From: JAUASV01 sp047605685
GTDB taxonomy: Bacteria > Actinomycetota > Actinomycetes > Actinomycetales > Microbacteriaceae
Length of the DNA: 39,986 bases
Assembly: GCA_047605685.1 (NCBI GenBank)
Contig: JASGFF010000018.1
Location: 1-39,986, forward strand
Reading direction: 5' to 3'
A program made the position numbers and the translations under genes. This document shows positions 8,087 through 15,576 of this stretch, piece by piece (the first letter of the stretch is position 1; each line of letters opens with the position of its first letter). The notes beneath the pieces are model-generated. The model made no database searches, was not told the DNA's origin, and saw only the letters and a list, made by a program, of their open reading frames with translations.

Positions 8087-9493
8087 CTAGAGCGTCCAGT
8101 GGTTGCGGTTGAGGGTAGCGGGGTCTTTGGCGAGGTGACGCGCGAAGCGCCCCCCGGGGTCGCGCTCGGCGATGATCCGCTGCAGCCGCGCCCAGTTGTC
8201 GGGGTGCATGAAGCGCAGCTGCCGGACCGTCATGTCGGAGTCGCCGAGGTACTGGCCGGCCGTCACCGGCTCGGCGTAGGCCATCGCGCGATCGAGCCAG
8301 GCGCGGTTGCGCGCCTCCTCGGCGGGGTCGTGGTACACGGTGTACGCCGCGACGTAGGCCTCGGTCTGCAGCGAGAACGCCATGTCCGGCAGCGGCGTGC
8401 GCATCGGCGCGTTGCTCATCCAGATCGCGAAGCCGTCCTGGGTGGGGTTGTCGACGAACAGCGGGCGCAGCCGCTCGACGGCCCGGGCGATGCCCGCGTC
8501 GGTGTTCTCGGCGTCGATCCAGGCGTTGTCGGTGAGGTACTGCGCGTGCTCGGGGTTGTCCCTCTCCTGCTGGCGGCGCTGCTCGGCAAGCGTCGACGCC
8601 TCCGCGTCGCGCAGGATGACCGCCCGGCCGATCGCCGGGCAGTCGTTGAACGGGGCGAGGATGCGGCGGGCCGTCTCGGCATCCTCGGCGAAGGCGAGAC
8701 CGGTGACGACGAAGACCCGGCGCGGGCTCGCCGGCCCGCCGCCGGGCGCCGGCAGCGACAGCCGTTGCGAGACGGCGACGATCTCCACGTCCGGCGAGAT
8801 GTGGTGATGCGCCCGGTACAGCCAGCCGAGCACCTCGGCGAAGTCGTCGAGCTCGTAGGCGTGCACGGTGTGCGCGAGGTGGCCGAATATCTTCCGGGTG
8901 CGGATGTGGAAGCGCACGACGACGCCGGGGAACGTCGGGCCCGCGCCGCGCGCCGCCCAGTACAGGTCGCTGTTGCGCACGGCGTCCGCGCGCACGAGCT
9001 CACCGTCGGCGGTGACCACGTCGACGGCGACGACGGACTCGGCCGCCCAGCCCCAGCCGCGCTGGTTCCAGCCCTGGCCGCCCTGCAGCAGGAAGCCGCC
9101 GATGCCCACCGAGGGGCAGTGGCCGCCGTTGAAGAACCGGCCGCGCTGCTCCAGGAACGGCGACAGCTCGTCGCCGCCCTTCGTCGCGGGCCCGGCCGAG
9201 ACGATCCCGCTGCCGGCGTCGTAGGAGATGTCGCGCAGCGCGCCGAGGTCGATGAGCAGGCCGCCCTCGCGCACGCTCCAGGCGGCCCAGGAGTGGCCGC
9301 CGCTGCGCACGGCGACGCTCCAGCCGCGCTCGGCGGCCAGTCGCACGCCGCGCTGCACGTCCTCGACGCTGCCGGCGAGCAGCACGGCGTCCGGCTGCCG
9401 GTCGGGGCGCCGGCCGTTGAAGACGCGACCGACCCGGGCCTGCTCCCAGTCGGCGTCGGCCGGGAGCACGAGCCGGCCGTCGAGGCCGCTCAC
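8087..9493 (-). CDS. FAD-binding oxidoreductase, BBE-like, probable bicovalent flavin
   Basis: A 468-residue flavoenzyme of the berberine-bridge/6-hydroxynicotine-oxidase group. The PCMH FAD domain (about 35-205) carries both flavin anchors known for bicovalent members: H67 in RSGGHSW and C126 in GGHCPSVGIGGFLLQGGQG. The C-terminal end (NRNHWTL) matches the short BBE segment that closes the FAD site. Such enzymes oxidise alcohols, amines or cyclic C-H bonds and pass electrons to oxygen or another acceptor; 6-hydroxy-D-nicotine oxidase is a relative in soil actinomycetes. The start is GTG at 9493 with a G-rich ribosome site. It lies 39 bp after the SDR gene in the dioxygenase operon. The substrate is unknown. 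Confidence 0.93.
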   Translation of the reverse strand: MSGLDGRLVLPADADWEQARVGRVFNGRRPDRQPDAVLLAGSVEDVQRGVRLAAERGWSVAVRSGGHSWAAWSVREGGLLIDLGALRDISYDAGSGIVSAGPATKGGDELSPFLEQRGRFFNGGHCPSVGIGGFLLQGGQGWNQRGWGWAAESVVAVDVVTADGELVRADAVRNSDLYWAARGAGPTFPGVVVRFHIRTRKIFGHLAHTVHAYELDDFAEVLGWLYRAHHHISPDVEIVAVSQRLSLPAPGGGPASPRRVFVVTGLAFAEDAETARRILAPFNDCPAIGRAVILRDAEASTLAEQRRQQERDNPEHAQYLTDNAWIDAENTDAGIARAVERLRPLFVDNPTQDGFAIWMSNAPMRTPLPDMAFSLQTEAYVAAYTVYHDPAEEARNRAWLDRAMAYAEPVTAGQYLGDSDMTVRQLRFMHPDNWARLQRIIAERDPGGRFARHLAKDPATLNRNHWTL

Positions 9494-9532
9494 CGCCGGG
9501 CCCCCCGCGAGCCGCAGCGCGCGCGGGACGGG

Positions 9533-10300
9533 CTAGCCGAGCACACTGCCGCCGCCGTCCACGACGAGGTTGACGCCGGTGATCCAGCCGGCCTCGTCGG
9601 AGGCGAGGAACAGCGCGGCGTTCACGATGTCGTCGGGCTGCCCGACGCGGCCGAGCGGGATCCGGGCGATGTTGTCCTTGAACGGCTGCGGGCCGGAGTC
9701 GACCAGCCACGCCGTCGAGGGCGTCACCGTGAAACCGGGGCTCACGCAGACCGCGCGGATGCCGTGCGGTCCGCCCTCGACCGCGAGCTGCTGGGTGAGG
9801 TTGATCACCCCGGCCTTCGCGGTGCCGTGCGCGTTCTGCGGCATGAACTCGACGCCGCGGGTGCCGGCGATCGAGCCGACGTTGACGACGACGCCGCCGC
9901 CGCGCCGCTTGAGGTGCGGCCAGACGGCCCGGGTGGCGTAGAAGACCAGGTTGAGCTCGTTGTCGATGACGAAGTCCCAGTCCTCGACGCTGAGCTCGTC
10001 GATCGCGCCGAACTTCGGGCTCGAGGCGTTGTTGTAGAGGATGTCGACGCCGCCGAAGACCTCGGCGGCGGCATCCACCCAGCGCGCCGCGTCGGCCGCG
10101 TCGGAGAGCTGCACCGGGGCGAAGCTCTCGATCTCGCCGCCGCGCTCGCGCACGAGCCGCACGGTCTCATCCGCACCCTCCGGGAACAGGTCGCAGCCGA
10201 CGACCCTGGCGCCCTCCGCGGCGAAGCGCAGCGCCGCCGCGCGTCCCATTCCTCCGCCGGTGCCGGTGATCAGCGCCACCTTGCCCTCAAGCCGTCCCAT
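9533..10300 (-). CDS. SDR-family oxidoreductase with His replacing the catalytic Tyr
   Basis: A 255-residue classical-size short-chain dehydrogenase/reductase. The cofactor turn TGTGGGMG (13-20) and D37 after the second strand suggest NAD preference, and NNAS (90-93) is the family motif. Ser143 is present in NVGSIAG, but the YxxxK motif reads H158-G-T-A-K162, confirmed as a CAC codon, so the general acid Tyr is missing. The C-terminal GVNLVVDGGGSVLG is typical. AGAGAGGGAG precedes the ATG at 10300. The neighbours suggest alcohol or ketone oxidoreduction in the same pathway as the BBE-like oxidase; with a His at this position the chemistry may differ, or activity may be low. Confidence 0.93.
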   Translation of the reverse strand: MGRLEGKVALITGTGGGMGRAAALRFAAEGARVVGCDLFPEGADETVRLVRERGGEIESFAPVQLSDAADAARWVDAAAEVFGGVDILYNNASSPKFGAIDELSVEDWDFVIDNELNLVFYATRAVWPHLKRRGGGVVVNVGSIAGTRGVEFMPQNAHGTAKAGVINLTQQLAVEGGPHGIRAVCVSPGFTVTPSTAWLVDSGPQPFKDNIARIPLGRVGQPDDIVNAALFLASDEAGWITGVNLVVDGGGSVLG

Positions 10301-10384
10301 GGGCTCCCTCTCTCGCCTCATCGCGTCACCGCGGACCGGATGCGCCGGGCCGCGGCAGTCGGACCCACTCTCGCAGCGCAGCCG

Positions 10385-10403
10385 GCCGGCGCGCCACGCC
10401 GGC
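10385..10403 (-). terminator. Weak hairpin between MFS and SDR genes
   Basis: GCCGGCG (10385-10391) and CGCCGGC (10397-10403) form a 7-bp stem with a 5-base loop inside the 116-bp gap that separates the MFS gene from the SDR gene. No T tract follows. It could lower expression of the distal genes or stabilise message ends. Confidence 0.25.
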
Positions 10404-10416
10404 GACGAGATTCCAG

Positions 10417-11655
10417 CTATCGCCGCGCCGCGACCGTGCTGCGCGCGGCGGTGCCGAACACGGCCCAGCCGAGCCAGGCCAGCATGGCGCAGACGCTCGC
10501 CACGAGCGCGAAGGGCAGCGGGTCGCGCTCGCCGCCGAGGCCCACGAGCGGGGACACGATCCCGGCGGTGAGGAACTGGCCGACGCCGAGGATCGCGAGC
10601 GCCGTGCCGGCCGTGTCGCGCAGCTCGCGCAGCGCGAGGGCGGTCGCCGGCCCGAAGAACAGGCCGATGCTGGAGGCGATCAGGAACAGTGCCGGCAGCA
10701 GGGTCCAGGGCGAGACGGCGTCGGCGAGCACGGTAAGCAGCACGAGGAGCGCGCCGGCCGACTGCAGCGCGAGCGCCGCGGCGAGCAGCCGGCGTTCGCT
10801 GACCCGGCCGGATGCCCGCGCCGCGATCGTGCCGGTGACGGTCAGCCCCAGACCGTTCGTCACGAAGATCGCGGTGTAGGCCACCGCCGAGAGGCCGAGC
10901 ACCGACTGCACCAGGAACGGCGAGGCGGCGATGTAGGCGAACAGCGCGCCGAAGCCGAACCAGAGCACCGTCGCCCCGGCGTAGTAGCCGCGAGTGCGCA
11001 GCACCCGGCGGATGTTGCCCACGAGGGCGCGCGGGCCGCCGGCGGCGCGCCGCTCGGGCGGCAGGCTCTCCGGCACGACGGCGAGCGCCACCACGGCCGC
11101 CGCGACGCCGAGAGCCGCGAGCATCCAGAACACGCCGCGCCAGCCGGCGAGCAGCAGCGCGAGCACGCCCGCCAGCGGGCCGAGGATCGGGCCGAGACCG
11201 CTGAGCAGCCCGATGAGCGAGTAGGCGCGAGCGAGCGCCGCGCTGCCGGCCAGGTCGGAGACGATCGCCCGGGCCACGATCACGCAGCAGGAGGCGCCGA
11301 GGCCGATGACGGCGCAGGCGGCCACCAGCATCGGCAGTGAGCCGGCGCAGGCCGCAACGACGCCCGCCGCCGCCATCGTCGCACTGCCGGCGAGCAGCGG
11401 CCGCCGCCGGCCGAGGGCGTCCGAGACCGGGCCGACGAGCAGCTGGCCGAGCGCCATCCCGATCGTGATGCCGCTCAGCGAGAACTGGACCGCAGCCGCG
11501 GTCTCGCCGAGGTCGCCGGCGATCGAGGGCAGGGCGGGCAGGAAGGCGTCGGTGCTGAACGGACCGAGCATGGTGAGCGCGCCGAGCAGCGCCAGCAGCG
11601 CGGCGCTGAGGACGCGCGGAGGCGGGGGCTCGGCACCGAGTGGCACCGGTGCCAT
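10417..11655 (-). CDS. MFS transporter, Bcr/CflA drug-efflux type (DHA1)
   Basis: A 412-residue, 12-segment major facilitator. The N-terminal half holds STDAFLPALPSIAGDLG (end of TM1, typical of Bcr/CflA and Cml-type exporters), the A-motif region GPVSDALGRRRPLLAG between TM2 and TM3, and RAIVSDLAG in TM4-5. GLLSGLGPILGPLAGVLAL is the motif-C antiporter signature in TM5. The start at 11655 is supported by GGAGGAG eight bases upstream and by coverage of TM1. It lies 17 bp after the extradiol dioxygenase gene in the same operon. In this setting it may take up the aromatic substrate or, more in keeping with the subfamily, expel toxic intermediates by proton antiport. Confidence 0.92.
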   Translation of the reverse strand: MAPVPLGAEPPPPRVLSAALLALLGALTMLGPFSTDAFLPALPSIAGDLGETAAAVQFSLSGITIGMALGQLLVGPVSDALGRRRPLLAGSATMAAAGVVAACAGSLPMLVAACAVIGLGASCCVIVARAIVSDLAGSAALARAYSLIGLLSGLGPILGPLAGVLALLLAGWRGVFWMLAALGVAAAVVALAVVPESLPPERRAAGGPRALVGNIRRVLRTRGYYAGATVLWFGFGALFAYIAASPFLVQSVLGLSAVAYTAIFVTNGLGLTVTGTIAARASGRVSERRLLAAALALQSAGALLVLLTVLADAVSPWTLLPALFLIASSIGLFFGPATALALRELRDTAGTALAILGVGQFLTAGIVSPLVGLGGERDPLPFALVASVCAMLAWLGWAVFGTAARSTVAARR

Positions 11656-11672
11656 CGGACTCCTCCGGCGGC

Positions 11673-12614
11673 TCAGACCGGCGGGGCGACGAACAGGCCG
11701 CGGTCCACGTCGTTGAACGACTCGCGCGCGACGAGCTCGCTCATCTCGTTCGCCGTGCCCCACTGGTCCTGCGTCGTCGTGGCGTTCACGTCGAGCAGGT
11801 GCGGGTGCCAGGAGTCCTCGTCCTGGATGTAGGCGAGCTCGGTCGTGTACTCGAAGGTGTTGCCGGCCGGGTCGAGGAAGTAGGCGAAGGTGTTGTCGCC
11901 GGCGTTGTGGCGGCCGGGGCCCCACACCATCCGGGCACCGGAGCGCAGGATCTTGCCGGCGCCGCGCATCCACTCCTCGACGCCGCGCATCTCGAAGGAG
12001 GCGTGGTGCAGCGACGGGTGCGGGCCCGCGGCGATCGCGAAGGAGTGGTGGAAGTTGTTGCAGCGCATGAAGTGCATGAGGTTGCCCATGACCGGGCTGT
12101 AGAGCGTGTCGCTCACCGCGAAGTCGAGATTGTCCTCGTACCACTGCCGGGTGCGCTCGAGGTCGGTGCTGTTGACGACGACGTGGGAGAGCTTGACCGG
12201 CACCGGCTCGCGCTCCTCGATCTTGCGGTGCTCGCGCAGCGTCACCCCGGTCGAGACCTCGATGGTGCGCCCGTCGCAGTCGAAGAAGCGGATGCCGTAG
12301 CCGCCGCCGAACTGGTCGAGCTCCTGCGGGCCGTGCACGAACTGCACGCCCGCCGCGCTGAGCCGCTCGTGCAGCGCCTCGACGTCGGCCCGGTCGGCCG
12401 CGCCGTAGGAGATGAGGTCGATGCGCTTCTCGCCACGGCGCAGTCGCATCACGTAGGGCTCCGGGGAGCCCTCGGCGGCCAGGTAGGCGACGTCGCCGTC
12501 GCGATGCACCTCGGTGAGCGACCAGTGCCGTGTGAGGAACTCGTGCTCCTCGTCGAAGTTCTCCACGGCGATGGCGAGATAGCGCAGATGCGAGATGAGC
12601 CGTCGAGGAGTCAT
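11673..12614 (-). CDS. Extradiol (catechol 2,3-dioxygenase-type) ring-cleavage dioxygenase
   Basis: A 313-residue two-module VOC-fold protein of type I extradiol dioxygenase size. The C-terminal module carries the expected iron ligands: H144 (KLSHVVVN), a His of the SLHHASFEM segment (H203/H204) and E255 (GNTFEYTTE); H190 (NNFHHSF) and the DPAGN turn match the usual second-shell layout. Such enzymes open a catechol ring next to the diol with oxygen and Fe(II). The start MTPRRL is preferred to an ATG 30 bp earlier because GGAAAGG sits seven bases ahead of it. It is the first gene of the minus-strand operon, transcribed away from LysR-2 and preceded by a LysR-type box. The diol cleaved is not identifiable; a non-catechol ring such as a hydroxypyridine is possible. 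Confidence 0.9.
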   Translation of the reverse strand: MTPRRLISHLRYLAIAVENFDEEHEFLTRHWSLTEVHRDGDVAYLAAEGSPEPYVMRLRRGEKRIDLISYGAADRADVEALHERLSAAGVQFVHGPQELDQFGGGYGIRFFDCDGRTIEVSTGVTLREHRKIEEREPVPVKLSHVVVNSTDLERTRQWYEDNLDFAVSDTLYSPVMGNLMHFMRCNNFHHSFAIAAGPHPSLHHASFEMRGVEEWMRGAGKILRSGARMVWGPGRHNAGDNTFAYFLDPAGNTFEYTTELAYIQDEDSWHPHLLDVNATTTQDQWGTANEMSELVARESFNDVDRGLFVAPPV

Positions 12615-12673
12615 CGTTGACCTTTCCGAAGTGGTACCGGGCATGCAGTTGGGGGGCAGGCGCGCGGCGCCCC

Positions 12674-12679
12674 ACTATG
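12674..12679 (-). promoter_or_regulatory. Candidate -10 box of the dioxygenase operon
   Basis: CATAGT on the minus strand (12679-12674) is the best -10 candidate ahead of the dioxygenase gene. No matching -35 hexamer is visible 17 bases upstream, as is usual for LysR-activated promoters. A start near 12667 would put the CGAT-N7-ATCG palindrome at about -67, the standard recognition position for LysR activators. Confidence 0.45.
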
Positions 12680-12723
12680 CCCACGAGACTACGACCCGCC
12701 GCCGCCGGCCGCAGCCCCGGGCG

Positions 12724-12744
12724 ACCCGATACCACCTATCGGGT
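12724..12744. promoter_or_regulatory. LysR-type operator between LysR-2 and the dioxygenase operon
   Basis: A perfect inverted repeat with 8-bp arms, ACCCGATA and TATCGGGT, and a 5-bp centre; written as a LysR box it is CGAT-N7-ATCG. It lies in the 229-bp divergent region, 110 bp from the dioxygenase start and 99 bp from the LysR-2 start. The same core appears at 13794-13810. It is the most likely LysR-2 site and may also control LysR-2 itself. Confidence 0.65.
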
Positions 12745-12832
12745 GCACCGGCCGACTAGGCTGCCCGCACGGGCGCGGATCACTTTCGACGGTCCGGGCC
12801 ACCGGACCGCGCGGACAGGTCGCGCGGGCAAG

Positions 12833-12884
12833 GCACGCAGACAATGCACACAGGCAATGCACGCAGGCAATGCACGCAGGCAAG
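12833..12884. repeat. 13-bp tandem repeat spanning the LysR-2 start
   Basis: Four adjoining 13-bp copies of GCACGCAGGCAAT (12833, 12846, 12859, 12872), each with at most two changes, preceded by a partial copy from 12822. The first three copies each create an ATG across the unit boundary, at 12844, 12857 and 12870, in three different frames; only 12844 is in frame with LysR-2. Confidence 0.92.
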
Positions 12885-13800
12885 GGGGCACGCCACGGCC
12901 GCACCGGGAACCGACCTGAACCTCCTCGTCGCCCTGCGCGCGCTGCTCGAGGAGGCCAACGTCACGCGCGCCGGCACGCGCATCCACATGGGCCAGTCGT
13001 CGATGAGCGCCGCCCTGGCGAAGCTGCGCCAGCAGTTCGACGACGAGCTGCTCGTGCGGGTCGGCCGCGACTACGAGCTCACCCCGCTCGCCCGGCAGCT
13101 GCTGCCGCAGGTGCAGCTCACCCTGCCGCTCGTCGAGCAGGCGCTCGGCCATGAGCACGTCTTCGACCCGGCCGTCTCGCACCGCGCCTTCACGATGCTG
13201 CTCACCGACTACGCGGCCGTCGAGCTCAAGCCCTGGCTGGTGAGCGTGATCGAGGATGCCCCGAACGTGCGCCTCGACCTGCGGCACCTGCCCGCGGCCC
13301 CGACCGACTCGGACCACGACCTGCTCGACAACGACTTCATCGTCGCGGTGCCCGGCATCGGCATCGAGGGCGAGAGCGTCGAGCTGTTCCGCGACGAGTA
13401 CGTCTGCCTCGTCGACCGGCACAACCCCGCGGTCGCCGAGGGCCGCATCGGCCTCGAGGACTTCCTGCGGCTGCCGCACGCCGACTGGAACTTCGGCCGC
13501 GCCCACGTGACGCCCGCCGAACGGCGCATCCGCGAGCTCGGCCTCGTCTTCGAGACCCGGGTGACGACGGCGAGCTTCCTCGCGCTGCCCTCGATCGTCG
13601 CGGGCACCGACCTCGTGGCCGTCGTGCCCTCCCGGCTCGTCGAGCACACCGGGCCGCAGACCGGCACCGTGGCGGTGCCGACCCCGTTCGCGCCGGTCGA
13701 GCTCATCGAGTGGCTGTGGTGGCATCCCTCGCGCACCCACGACCCGGGGCACGCCTGGTTCCGCCACAGCCTGCTGGAGGCGATGCGGGCCTCGCGATAG
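12844..13800 (+). CDS. LysR-family transcriptional regulator (LysR-2)
   Basis: A 318-residue regulator with an N-terminal winged helix-turn-helix (DLNLLVALRALLEEANVT from about residue 24; MGQSSMSAALAKLRQQF as recognition region) and a NodD/LinR-type effector domain ending WHPSRTHDPGHAWF. It diverges from the dioxygenase operon and is followed 96 bp later by the hydroxylase operon on its own strand, so it probably controls both. The only in-frame ATG that keeps the full DNA-binding domain is 12844, inside a 13-bp tandem repeat, which makes the first 14 or so residues (MHTGNARRQCTQAR) repeat-encoded and not conserved in type. No strong Shine-Dalgarno is seen (AAGG about 11 bases upstream). The final codons and stop lie inside the second CGAT-N7-ATCG box. 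Confidence 0.92.
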   Translation: MHTGNARRQCTQARGHATAAPGTDLNLLVALRALLEEANVTRAGTRIHMGQSSMSAALAKLRQQFDDELLVRVGRDYELTPLARQLLPQVQLTLPLVEQALGHEHVFDPAVSHRAFTMLLTDYAAVELKPWLVSVIEDAPNVRLDLRHLPAAPTDSDHDLLDNDFIVAVPGIGIEGESVELFRDEYVCLVDRHNPAVAEGRIGLEDFLRLPHADWNFGRAHVTPAERRIRELGLVFETRVTTASFLALPSIVAGTDLVAVVPSRLVEHTGPQTGTVAVPTPFAPVELIEWLWWHPSRTHDPGHAWFRHSLLEAMRASR

Positions 13801-13810
13801 CTGGCATCGC
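13794..13810. promoter_or_regulatory. LysR-type operator ahead of the hydroxylase operon
   Basis: GCGAT-N7-ATCGC, a perfect 5-bp-arm inverted repeat covering the LysR-2 stop codon. It shares the core CGAT-N7-ATCG with the box at 12724-12744. Its centre is about 54 bp upstream of the start expected from the TAGCGT box at 13844. Confidence 0.6.
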
Positions 13811-13820
13811 ATCGACTGAG

Positions 13821-13849
13821 TTCCCGCACGTCATACGCTCCTCTAGCGT
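13821..13849 (+). promoter_or_regulatory. Candidate promoter of the hydroxylase operon
   Basis: TTCCCG (13821-13826) and TAGCGT (13844-13849) are separated by 17 bases; a small inverted repeat ACGCT-N5-AGCGT (13835-13849) overlaps the -10. The -35 is weak, as expected for an activator-dependent promoter. Confidence 0.4.
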
Positions 13850-13896
13850 CGAGACCGGACCGCAATGTCGCGGTCGAGTAGGAAAGGGATGCCGCG

Positions 13897-15018
13897 ATGA
13901 CCGTGCGGAACGTTCTCGTCGTCGGTGGCGGGTTCACCGGCCTGACAGCGGCCATCGCGCTGGCCCAGCGCGGGGTGACAGCGACCGTGGCCGAACGCGT
14001 GCCGCAGTGGCTGCCCGTGGGGCACGGGATCACCGTGCAGGGCAACGCGCTCAAGGTGTTCCGCGAGATCGGCGTGCTCGATCGGATGCTGGAGCGGGGC
14101 CAGGGCTTCAGCACGCTCGCGCTGTGTCACGCCGACGGGCACGTGCTCGAGCTGCTCGACACGCCGCACACCGGCGGCGAGGACCTGCCCTCGACGATGG
14201 GCGCGCTGCGGCCCGACCTGCACGCCGCGCTCGTGGAGCGCGCCGCCGAGGTGGGCGTACGGCTGCGGATGGGCACCGAGCTGCTCTCCTTCGAGGACCA
14301 CGGCGACTCCGTCTCGACGCTGCTCTCCGACGGCTCCACCGAGTCCTGGGACGTCGTGATCGCCGCCGACGGCATCAAGTCCTCCACCCGGCCGAAGCTC
14401 GGCATCCCCGAGGACCGCGCCCCCTCCGGCATGGGCATCTGGCGCGTCGTCACCGCGCGCGCGCCGGAGATGTCGCCCTCGGCCGTCTACTACCACGGCC
14501 CGCAGTACAAGGCCGGCTACACGGTGATCAGCGACACGCAGTGCTACGCCTACGTGCTCACCGACCCGGAGCGTCCCGAGAACGGCCTCAGCGACGCGGC
14601 GGAGATGCGCCGTCTGCTCGAGGGCTACCACGGCGCCTTCGACCGCATCCGCGAGTCGATCAGCGAGGACGACTACCTGAACTTCCAGCCCATCGAGTGG
14701 CTGTTCGTCGAGGGCCCGTGGCACCGCGGCCGGGTGATCGCCATCGGCGACGCCGTGCACGCCTGCCCGCCGCTCATCGCCCAGGGCGCCGCCCAGTGCG
14801 TCGAGGACGCCCGGCTGCTGGCCGAGTACCTCACCGCCGCCGACACCGACCTGGAGAGCCAGTTCCGGGCCTTCGAGGCGCGCCGCAAGCCCCGGGTGCG
14901 CGGCGTCGTCGACGCCTCCATGCAGCTCGTGGACTGGGAGCTGCACCCGGACACCCCCGGCGCCGACCCCGGCGCCCTGATGGGCTCGTCGCTCGCGGCG
15001 CTGACGGTCGCCGCGTGA
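13897..15018 (+). CDS. FAD-dependent aromatic monooxygenase (hydroxylase)
   Basis: A 373-residue group A flavoprotein monooxygenase. The Rossmann turn VVGGGFTGLTAA (8-19) binds the ADP part of FAD and RVIAIGDAVHACPPLIAQGA (about 280-299) is the GD motif that contacts the flavin, with the following QCVEDA; the DG-type motif VVIAADGIKSSTR sits in the middle. These enzymes use NAD(P)H and oxygen to hydroxylate an activated ring, for example salicylate, 6-hydroxynicotinate or 2,6-dihydroxypyridine. AGGAAAGGG precedes the ATG. It is the first gene of the LysR-2-side operon and overlaps the cupin start by GTGA. The ring hydroxylated cannot be named from sequence. Confidence 0.94.
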   Translation: MTVRNVLVVGGGFTGLTAAIALAQRGVTATVAERVPQWLPVGHGITVQGNALKVFREIGVLDRMLERGQGFSTLALCHADGHVLELLDTPHTGGEDLPSTMGALRPDLHAALVERAAEVGVRLRMGTELLSFEDHGDSVSTLLSDGSTESWDVVIAADGIKSSTRPKLGIPEDRAPSGMGIWRVVTARAPEMSPSAVYYHGPQYKAGYTVISDTQCYAYVLTDPERPENGLSDAAEMRRLLEGYHGAFDRIRESISEDDYLNFQPIEWLFVEGPWHRGRVIAIGDAVHACPPLIAQGAAQCVEDARLLAEYLTAADTDLESQFRAFEARRKPRVRGVVDASMQLVDWELHPDTPGADPGALMGSSLAALTVAA

Positions 15019-15563
15019 GCCTCGAACTGCACGTGCCCCGTCGCATCGTCACCGGGCACGACGAGAGCGGCCGGTCGGTCGTGCTGAGCGACGGCCCGGT
15101 GCCGGTGAGCCGCGAGCTGCCGGCGGACCGCGTCGGCTTCCACGAGGTCTGGGTCACCGAGCAGACCCCGGCGCCCATCGCCGCCGTCGAGCCCGGCGAG
15201 CCGACCGAGCGGGTGCTGCAGGTGCCGCCGCCCCGGCACGGCACGCGCATCCGCGTCAACGAGTTCCTGCCCGGCGGCCTGGACGAGAACGGCCTGCAGT
15301 CGCCGGTGCACCGCACCGAGTCGGTCGACTACGGCATCGTCATCGAGGGCGAGATCACCCTGCTGCTCGACGACAGCGAGGTGGTGGCGCGCGCCGGGGA
15401 CATCATCGTGCAGCGCGGCACCTCGCACGCCTGGGCGAACCGCGGCGACACGCCGGCGCGGGTGGTCTTCGTGCTCATCGGCGGCAGCTTCGAGCAGAGC
15501 CTGCTCGACGTGCTGCCGGATGACGTGCACGCCGACCTCATGCGGCACGGGCCGCGCGACTGA
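15015..15563 (+). CDS. Cupin-domain protein
   Basis: A 182-residue protein with one conserved cupin barrel in its C-terminal half. The first cupin motif appears as HRTESVDYGIVIEGEITL and the second as AGDIIVQRGTSHAWANRGDTPARV; the His and Glu residues in these could hold a metal, though the usual HxH pair at the start is reduced to one His. Cupins in catabolic operons are dioxygenases, isomerases or small regulatory proteins. The start is GTG at 15015, overlapping the monooxygenase stop by four bases (GTGA), so the two are translationally coupled. No signal peptide. The function is unknown beyond the fold. Confidence 0.88.
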   Translation: MSLELHVPRRIVTGHDESGRSVVLSDGPVPVSRELPADRVGFHEVWVTEQTPAPIAAVEPGEPTERVLQVPPPRHGTRIRVNEFLPGGLDENGLQSPVHRTESVDYGIVIEGEITLLLDDSEVVARAGDIIVQRGTSHAWANRGDTPARVVFVLIGGSFEQSLLDVLPDDVHADLMRHGPRD

Positions 15564-15576
15564 GAGGGGCCGGACA

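Noticed and set aside
8069..10879. 936-residue plus-strand open frame
   Set aside because: It is antisense to the BBE-like oxidase, SDR and MFS genes and reads as Arg/Ala/Asp-rich low complexity, the usual mirror of GC-rich coding DNA.
12833..12884. CRISPR-like array
   Set aside because: Units are 13 bp and directly adjoining with no spacers.
12736..13812. 358-residue minus-strand frame opposite LysR-2
   Set aside because: Shadow of the LysR-2 gene; the LysR frame has clear family motifs and this one has none.
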